From assembly GCF_044197065.1 (NCBI RefSeq), contig NZ_JBIQOI010000001.1:372001-436000 (forward strand): a stretch of 64,000 nucleotides of DNA, in the 5' to 3' direction. The DNA comes from Kluyvera ascorbata_C. GTDB lineage: Bacteria; Pseudomonadota; Gammaproteobacteria; Enterobacterales; Enterobacteriaceae. The notes under the pieces are model-generated. The model had not been told where the DNA came from and searched no databases. It saw only the letters and a program-made list of their open reading frames with translations. A program made the position numbers and the translations under genes. Below are positions 59,957 to 64,000 of this stretch, piece after piece (the stretch's first letter is position 1; each line of letters begins with the position of its first letter).

Positions 59957-60676
59957 TTAATTTACGGGGAGCGGGAAGGCGATCCCTTCTTCCTGCCAGT
60001 AGGTGAGCTGGTGTCGCTGCTCGGCACTTGGTGACACACCGCACCAGACAAGCAGCGTTTGACCGGGGAACAGCTCCGGCTGAACGTGGGTGAGTGAATG
60101 GGCCATCACGTCGACGCGCCAGCCCTGCTCGCAGGCAACCCATCCCTCAAGCCACAGGCGCGTCATGTCGGTGACGTTCCAGCCGATGACCAGTGCGTGC
60201 GGCCCTGACTTGCGGCGGCCGGAGGCTAAATTGAGCGCGATGTCGTTAATCAATACCCCGTCAAGCAGGCCCAACAGCGTTTGTAACGCAAACTGCGCGC
60301 TTTGCAAACGCTGGCGCAGCGGATTAAACAGGCAGTCGACCAGCGTGCGGGCGCTGTAGCTGCGGCGCAGCTCTTTCACCCACAGGCGCAGCGGGTGCAG
60401 GTGACCGCTACGCAGATAGTTCAGCACTTTTTCTTGCTGTTCGTGCCAGCCGTCCCGCTGCTCACTGAGCAGGCCTTTGACTTTGCTTACCTGCACGCCG
60501 TTTTCTATCCAGCGCTGAATTTCGCGGATGCGATCGATATCGTCATCATTAAACAGGCGGTGGCCGCCGTCGGTACGCTGCGGCTTCAGGAGGGCATATC
60601 GCCGCTGCCAGGCGCGAAGCGTTACCGGGTTAATATCACAGAGCTGTGCGACTTCGCCAATCGTGTAAAGCGCCAT
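59957..60676 (-). CDS. mlrA: MerR-like regulator MlrA (curli/biofilm activator)
   Basis: Activator of csgD, and so of curli and cellulose, in E. coli and Salmonella; 239 residues (E. coli 243). N-terminal MerR HTH: YTIGEVAQLCDINPVTLRAW and QRTDGGHRLFNDDDIDRIREIQRW. The C-terminal domain is B12-binding-like but lacks an evident cobalamin motif. ATG 60676 has GGAGG upstream; the reading from 60691 adds five residues. The 195-bp gap to btsS is a divergent promoter region. Confidence 0.94.
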   Translation of the reverse strand: MALYTIGEVAQLCDINPVTLRAWQRRYALLKPQRTDGGHRLFNDDDIDRIREIQRWIENGVQVSKVKGLLSEQRDGWHEQQEKVLNYLRSGHLHPLRLWVKELRRSYSARTLVDCLFNPLRQRLQSAQFALQTLLGLLDGVLINDIALNLASGRRKSGPHALVIGWNVTDMTRLWLEGWVACEQGWRVDVMAHSLTHVQPELFPGQTLLVWCGVSPSAEQRHQLTYWQEEGIAFPLPVN

Positions 60677-60886
60677 CTTTTCCTCCGGCATGCGATATCC
60701 CCTTTAACTTTAGACGGGGATTGCTGCCTCGGCCTGTTCTGGTTGTTTTTTATCCACTCACGCGCCGAATGAGAGGGATAAAATGTGATCGGTAGCATTT
60801 TTTGCACTTTTATTGCCAGGTTTCAAAGAAAGTTATGCCGACTATGTGTATGTTACGCAGTTTTATTTCTGTTGTGGTGACGTGGT

Positions 60887-62572
60887 ATGTACGAGTTTAA
60901 TCTGGTGTTGCTGCTGCTTCAGCAGATGTGTGTTTTCCTGGTTATTGCCTGGTTAATGAGCAAGACGCGTCTCTTCATTCCGCTGATGCAGGTCACCGTG
61001 CGTCTGCCGCACAAGCTGCTATGCTACGTCACGTTTTCTATTTTCTGTATTCTCGGCACCTATTTTGGTCTGCATATTGAAGACTCCATTGCCAACACGC
61101 GCGCGATTGGCGCGGTGATGGGCGGGCTGCTGGGCGGCCCGGTGGTGGGAGGACTGGTCGGGCTGACCGGCGGTCTGCACCGTTATTCGATGGGCGGCAT
61201 GACCGCGTTGAGCTGCATGATTTCAACCATCGTTGAGGGGCTGCTCGGCGGGCTGGTGCACAGCCTGCTGATTCGTCGCGGTCGCCCGGATAAAGTCTTC
61301 AGCCCGTGGACGGCAGGGGTCATCACCCTGGTGGCGGAACTGGTGCAGATGCTGATTATTCTGCTGATCGCCCGCCCGTTTGAAGACGCGCTGCATCTGG
61401 TGCAGAGCATCGCAGCGCCGATGATGGTGACCAATACCGTGGGTGCGGCGCTGTTTATGCGTATTCTGCTCGATAAGCGGGCGATGTTTGAAAAGTACAC
61501 CTCGGCATTCTCCGCCACCGCCCTGAAGCTGGCGGCGTCGACGGAAGGTATTCTGCGTCAGGGCTTTAACGAAGAGAACAGCATGAAGGTGGCGCAGGTC
61601 CTGATTCAGGAGCTGGATATCGGCGCGGTCGCCATCACCGACCGCGAGAAGCTGCTGGCATTTACCGGCATCGGTGAAGACCACCATCTGCCCGGCAAGC
61701 CCATCTCCTCTCGCTACACGCAAAAAACCATTGAGAGCGGCGAAGTGGTCTACGCTGACGGCAACGAAGTGCCGTACCGCTGCTCAATTCACCCCAACTG
61801 CAAGCTTGGCTCGACGCTGGTTATCCCGCTGCGCGGTGAAAACCAGCGGGTGATTGGCACCATCAAGCTGTACGAAGCTAAAAACCGCCTGTTCAGTTCG
61901 ATCAACCGTACGTTAGGCGAGGGGATTGCCCAACTGCTGTCGGCGCAGATCCTTGCCGGGCAGTACGAGCGGCAGAAGGCGCTGCTGACCCAGTCGGAGA
62001 TTAAACTGCTGCACGCCCAGGTAAACCCACACTTCCTGTTTAATGCGCTTAATACCCTGAAAGCGGTGATTCGCCGCGACAGCGAACAGGCGAGCCAACT
62101 GGTGCAGTATCTGTCGACCTTTTTCCGTAAAAACCTCAAACGCCCGTCGGAGATTGTGACCCTGGCAGACGAGATTGAGCACGTGAACGCCTATCTGCAA
62201 ATTGAGAAGGCGCGCTTTCAGTCGCGGCTACAGGTGCATCTGGATATTCCGGACGCGCTGGCGCACCAGCAGCTTCCGGCGTTTACCCTCCAGCCGATTG
62301 TCGAAAACGCCATTAAGCACGGTACTTCGCAGTTGATGGAGGTTGGCGAGATCACGCTGCGCGCTAGCCAGCAGGACCGGCATCTGGTGCTGGATATTGA
62401 AGATAACGCCGGGCTGTATCAGCCTGGCGCCCAGTCCAGCGGCCTGGGCATGAGCCTGGTGGATAAGCGTCTGCGGATGCGTTTTGGCGACGAATGCGGG
62501 ATTGCCGTCGCCTGTGAACCGGACCGTTTTACCCGCGTCACTCTGCGGTTACCTCTGGAGGAAAGTGCATGA
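60887..62572 (+). CDS. btsS: Pyruvate-sensing histidine kinase BtsS (YehU)
   Basis: LytS-type sensor kinase of 561 residues, as in E. coli, where BtsS binds extracellular pyruvate with high affinity and BtsSR activates the pyruvate transporter gene btsT. The N-terminal 5TM-LYT domain (to about 200) has GGLLGGPVVGGLVGLTGGLH; a GAF domain lies at about 220-360; His-kinase dimerisation with H382 (NPHFLFNALNTL) and an ATPase (VENAIKHG, GLGMSLVDKRL) follow. It overlaps btsR by four bases (ATGA). Confidence 0.97.
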   Translation: MYEFNLVLLLLQQMCVFLVIAWLMSKTRLFIPLMQVTVRLPHKLLCYVTFSIFCILGTYFGLHIEDSIANTRAIGAVMGGLLGGPVVGGLVGLTGGLHRYSMGGMTALSCMISTIVEGLLGGLVHSLLIRRGRPDKVFSPWTAGVITLVAELVQMLIILLIARPFEDALHLVQSIAAPMMVTNTVGAALFMRILLDKRAMFEKYTSAFSATALKLAASTEGILRQGFNEENSMKVAQVLIQELDIGAVAITDREKLLAFTGIGEDHHLPGKPISSRYTQKTIESGEVVYADGNEVPYRCSIHPNCKLGSTLVIPLRGENQRVIGTIKLYEAKNRLFSSINRTLGEGIAQLLSAQILAGQYERQKALLTQSEIKLLHAQVNPHFLFNALNTLKAVIRRDSEQASQLVQYLSTFFRKNLKRPSEIVTLADEIEHVNAYLQIEKARFQSRLQVHLDIPDALAHQQLPAFTLQPIVENAIKHGTSQLMEVGEITLRASQQDRHLVLDIEDNAGLYQPGAQSSGLGMSLVDKRLRMRFGDECGIAVACEPDRFTRVTLRLPLEESA

Positions 62573-63288
62573 TTAACGTGTTGATTGTCGATGATGAGCC
62601 GCTGGCGCGGGAGAACCTGCGCGTTCTGCTGCAAACGCACGAGGATGTGAACATCGTCGGCGAGTGCGCTAACGCGGTGGAAGCCATTGGCGCGGTGCAT
62701 AAGCTGCGCCCGGATGTGCTGTTTCTGGATATCCAGATGCCGCGCATCAGCGGGCTTGAGATGGTGGGCATGCTTGACCCGGAGCATCGCCCCTACATCG
62801 TCTTTCTGACCGCTTTCGACGAGTACGCGGTCAAAGCGTTTGAGGAGCACGCGTTTGACTATCTGCTCAAGCCGATCGAAGAAAAAAGGCTGGAAAAGAC
62901 GCTGATGCGCCTGCGTCAGGAGCGGGCGGCGCAGGATATGTCGGTGCTGAGCGAAAACCAGCAGGCGCTGAAATTTATTCCCTGTACCGGGCACAGCCGA
63001 ATCTATCTGTTGCAGATGGACGACGTGGCCTTTGTCAGCAGCCGGATGAGCGGTGTTTACGTTACCAGCGGAGAGGGCAAAGAGGGCTTTACCGAGCTGA
63101 CGCTGCGTACGTTGGAAAGCCGCACGCCGCTGATTCGCTGTCATCGCCAGTATCTGGTGAACATGGCGCACCTGAAGGAAATTCGTCTGGAGGATAATGG
63201 CCAGGCGGAGTTGCTGCTGCGTAACGGGCTGACCGTGCCGGTCAGCCGACGCTATTTGAAGACGCTGAAAGAGGCGTTGGGGCTTTAA
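62569..63288 (+). CDS. btsR: LytTR response regulator BtsR (YehT)
   Basis: Response regulator of 239 residues. Receiver domain: acidic VDDE (7-10), phospho-acceptor D54 (LFLDIQMP), and K in YLLKPIEEKR. The LytTR DNA-binding domain runs from about 135 (KFIPCTGHSRIYLLQMDDVAFV, RCHRQYLVNMAHLKEI). Coupled to btsS by a four-base overlap. In E. coli it binds the btsT promoter; that gene is not in this window. Confidence 0.97.
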   Translation: MINVLIVDDEPLARENLRVLLQTHEDVNIVGECANAVEAIGAVHKLRPDVLFLDIQMPRISGLEMVGMLDPEHRPYIVFLTAFDEYAVKAFEEHAFDYLLKPIEEKRLEKTLMRLRQERAAQDMSVLSENQQALKFIPCTGHSRIYLLQMDDVAFVSSRMSGVYVTSGEGKEGFTELTLRTLESRTPLIRCHRQYLVNMAHLKEIRLEDNGQAELLLRNGLTVPVSRRYLKTLKEALGL

Positions 63289-63337
63289 TTCGTGTAGAAT
63301 CAGCCATCATTTTTTCATTACCACCGTCGAAGGCACT

Positions 63338-63805
63338 ATGGTCAGTAACGATATTTTACGCAGCGTCCGCTACATCCTGAAAATGAACAATAACGATCTG
63401 GTGCGTGTTTTCGCGCTGGGCGAAGCCGAAGTCAGCGTTGAACAGCTGGCGCCGTGGCTGCGCAAAGAGGATGAGGAAGGCTTCGTGCGTTGCCCGGACA
63501 TTATGCTGTCGTGCTTCCTGAACGGCCTGATTTACGAAAAGCGCGGTCGCGACGAGTCTGCTCCGGCGCTGGCGGTTGAACGTCGTATCAACAACAACAT
63601 CATGCTGAAAAAGCTGCGTATCGCGTTTGCGCTGAAAACCGACGATATTCTGGCTATCCTGACTCAGCAGCAGTTCCGCGTCTCTATGCCGGAAATCACC
63701 GCCATGATGCGTGCGCCTGACCATAAAAACTTCCGCGAATGTGGCGACCAGTTCCTGCGTTATTTCCTGCGCGGCCTGGCGATTCGCGAGCACGCGGCGA
63801 AGTAA
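63338..63805 (+). CDS. yehS: DUF1456 family protein YehS
   Basis: Cytoplasmic protein of 155 residues (E. coli 156) made of two DUF1456 repeats (about 1-70, NDILRSVRYILKMNNNDLVRVF; about 85-150, NNIMLKKLRIAFALKTDDILAIL). The repeat arrangement is clear from the parallel motifs. The function is unknown. It follows btsR after 49 bp and may have its own promoter. Confidence 0.93.
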   Translation: MVSNDILRSVRYILKMNNNDLVRVFALGEAEVSVEQLAPWLRKEDEEGFVRCPDIMLSCFLNGLIYEKRGRDESAPALAVERRINNNIMLKKLRIAFALKTDDILAILTQQQFRVSMPEITAMMRAPDHKNFRECGDQFLRYFLRGLAIREHAAK

Positions 63806-63817
63806 TTATCTGCTGTT

Positions 63818-63847
63818 CCCCGGCGGCGCTGCGCTTGGCCGGGCTAC
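63818..63847. repeat. REP-like unit (CCGGGCTAC family)
   Basis: CCCCGGCGGCGCTGCGCTTG with a GGCCGGGCTAC end, directly after yehS. A short inverted remnant, GTCGCCGGGAA, follows near 63867. Confidence 0.8.
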
Positions 63848-63892
63848 CCATATGCGCGAAATGTTGTCGCCGGGAATGCACGAACTACCAAT

Positions 63893-63921
63893 AAAAAAAC
63901 GCTGCCGAAGCAGCGTTTTTT
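63893..63921. terminator. Bidirectional terminator between yehS and metG
   Basis: AAAAAAACGCTGC pairs with GCAGCGTTTTTTT around CGAA. A runs on one side and T runs on the other let it stop both the yehS and the metG transcripts. Confidence 0.95.
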
Positions 63922-63929
63922 TATGCAGA

Positions 63930-64000
63930 TTATTTCACCTGCTGGCCTGGTTTCGCACCGTCATCCGGGCTTAACAGGAAGATATCTTTCCCGCCAGGGC
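63930..64000 (-). CDS. metG: Methionyl-tRNA synthetase MetG, C-terminal end
   Basis: Only the last 22 codons are in the window: PGGKDIFLLSPDDGAKPGQQ followed by VK and stop. This is the end of the tRNA-binding (dimerisation) domain of MetG and nearly identical to what I recall of E. coli. The TAA stop is at 63930-63932, just after the shared terminator. The rest lies beyond the right edge. Confidence 0.88.
   Translation of the reverse strand, partial: PGGKDIFLLSPDDGAKPGQQVK

Noticed and set aside
1..64000. tRNA, rRNA, insertion sequence, integrase or prophage
   Set aside because: No tRNA or rRNA sequence, transposase, integrase or phage gene could be recognised on either strand.

Overview
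The window is a chromosomal segment of a gamma-proteobacterium of the Enterobacteriaceae, closest in style to the Enterobacter/Klebsiella/Leclercia group. Most genes are recognisable orthologues of the Escherichia coli region from nfo to metG, in largely conserved order, with REP-type palindromes between genes. The species cannot be fixed from the sequence. I see no phage, insertion sequence, tRNA, rRNA or CRISPR. The first and last genes (nfo, metG) are cut by the window edges.

Layout. 1-6750: nfo, yeiH, the LysR regulator yeiE, the lysine permease lysP and the Fur-controlled TonB receptor cirA. 6865-12211: an accessory carbohydrate cluster (GH88 unsaturated glucuronyl hydrolase, OHS-type sugar/H+ symporter, DUF2264 protein, divergent AraC regulator). 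12303-26072: fghA, a YjiJ-like exporter, folE, yeiB, galS, mglBAC, preA/preT, sanA and cdd. 26202-27295: yohK and yohJ. 27419-33492: a complete 3-hydroxybenzoate/gentisate pathway (mhbRTDHIM), followed by an M24-like protein of unknown role. 35066-40369: dusC and a beta-glucoside operon (BglG/LicT-type antiterminator, PTS EIIBCA, GH1 phospho-beta-glucosidase) with two antiterminator/terminator switches. 40525-48787: a methyltransferase, mdtQ, a KdgM-type porin, yohD, yohC, pbpG, a GNAT acetyltransferase and dld. 48986-55992: bglX, a cytoplasmic GH28 protein with a GPH symporter resembling TogT, and another MFS permease. 56064-64000: osmF-yehYXW, the small gene yohO on the opposite strand, mlrA, btsSR, yehS and the end of metG.

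How genes work together. GalS and CRP control galactose uptake through MglBAC: both galS and mglB carry a gal operator immediately followed by a CRP site. Four modules serve plant-derived carbon: aromatic acids (mhb, degraded to fumarate and pyruvate), beta-glucosides (PTS plus GH1, with periplasmic BglX), oligogalacturonides (inferred from the KdgM porin, GPH symporter and GH28 protein) and uronic-acid-capped oligosaccharides (inferred from GH88, DUF2264 and the OHS symporter). The last is the least described and is my main candidate for a new system. PreAT and Cdd serve pyrimidine catabolism and salvage, and the Osm ABC transporter has a sigma-S-like promoter.
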